12,077 bases of DNA from Patescibacteria group bacterium (GTDB taxonomy: Bacteria > Patescibacteriota > Minisyncoccia > UBA6257 > GWB1-50-10). Shown piece after piece: positions 11,890-12,077 of this stretch (positions within the stretch are counted from its first letter, which is position 1; every line of letters begins with the position of its first letter). The stretch covers positions 1,638 through 13,714 of the forward strand of contig JAMCRC010000004.1 in the NCBI GenBank assembly GCA_023380415.1, given 5' to 3'. The notes under the pieces are model-generated. The model had not been told where the DNA came from. It saw only the letters and a program-made list of their open reading frames with translations, and ran no database searches. The position numbers and the translations under genes are program-made.

Positions 11890-12077
11890 CTAGTCGGTCG
11901 CCGGCGGCTGGTTCTCGAGCGTGAGCGTTATGATGATCCGTCCTTGGGGGTCGTCGGTCTGGTAATTGTACGTGCCCGTGCCGGTCTCCGCCCAGATGTA
12001 GTGGAAGGGAGCGTTGATCGTCACGTTGAGCGAATTCTGGACCCCCGACTGCCTTTCTAATATGAAAGTGAACTTAG
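11890..12077 (-). CDS. C-terminal end of an unidentified protein (partial)
   Basis: The frame is open from the right edge to TAG at 11890-11892 and gives 61 residues, including KFTFILERQSGVQNSLNVTI, then NAPFHYIWAETGTGTYNYQTDDPQGRIIITLTLENQPPATD. Alternating hydrophobic residues suggest a beta-sandwich-like end with a short Pro-rich tail. RQSG followed by a strand and a proline recalls the end of the DUF4012 family that is common in CPR genomes, but this is only a resemblance. It is on the same strand as lepA and ends 49 nt before its start, so the two may share a transcript through the palindrome. Confidence 0.6.
   Translation of the reverse strand, partial: KFTFILERQSGVQNSLNVTINAPFHYIWAETGTGTYNYQTDDPQGRIIITLTLENQPPATD

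Noticed and set aside
9675..11924. A 749-codon open frame on the plus strand opposite lepA
   Set aside because: It is antisense to an unmistakable lepA and crosses the FtsB-like gene. It arises because lepA avoids codons (TTA, CTA, TCA) whose complements would be stops. Its translation is rich in R, G, H and D and matches no family I know.
11647..12060. A 137-codon plus-strand frame near the right edge
   Set aside because: Antisense to the lepA start and to the C-terminal end of the right-edge gene, both of which make better proteins.
1..12077. Genetic code with UGA as glycine or tryptophan
   Set aside because: uvrB, lepA and the 897-residue gene contain no in-frame TGA in about 2,150 codons, so UGA is not a regular sense codon here. 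Only the single TGA in the FtsB-like gene remains open.

Overview
The window looks like a piece of a bacterial genome of the Patescibacteria/CPR type (Parcubacteria-like), probably from a metagenome. This is inferred from four things: compact single-gene transcription units, several starts that look leaderless, a short REP-like repeat inserted in frame in uvrB, and a large Pro/His-rich protein of no recognised family. The DNA is GC-rich by eye. Every recognisable gene is on the minus strand except one, the BtpA-family gene at 8663-9496. The ten visible stop codons are all TAA or TAG.

Layout from left to right. 1-558 is the start of uvrA (its 3' part is off the edge), with a good promoter and a hairpin in its leader. 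630-868 has no protein gene but holds what looks like a complete small-RNA gene: strong promoter, about 200 nt of foldable RNA, and an intrinsic terminator. 877-1659 holds a short hibernation-promoting factor gene (hpf/raiA) and a five-helix EamA-type permease. 1699-3702 is uvrB, preceded by a promoter and a 24-nt hairpin that match those of uvrA. 3800-6493 is an 897-residue unrecognised protein with a degenerate LysM-like segment. 6560-7114 is a pyruvoyl-dependent arginine decarboxylase. 7172-8485 is a secreted coiled-coil protein with a C39-like cysteine peptidase domain.

8547-9569 looks like a small acquired cassette: a BtpA/SgcQ-family TIM-barrel gene on the opposite strand, visibly less GC-rich, between two 45-bp direct repeats. 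The right-hand repeat ends inside the 3' end of a tRNA-Gly(CCC) gene. Next come an FtsB/DivIC-like gene interrupted by an in-frame TGA (9672-9983), complete lepA (10053-11840), a perfect 14-bp-arm palindrome, and the C-terminal end of an unidentified protein that runs off the right edge.

Functional themes: nucleotide excision repair (uvrA and uvrB, apparently co-regulated through a shared promoter and leader hairpin), translation and ribosome maintenance (hpf, lepA, tRNA-Gly), and cell envelope and division (C39 coiled-coil protein, FtsB-like protein, LysM-like protein). The strongest candidate for something undescribed is the shared uvrA/uvrB leader element, followed by the orphan RNA between hpf and uvrA and the tRNA-adjacent BtpA cassette. 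All of this was read by eye; no database search or folding program was run.
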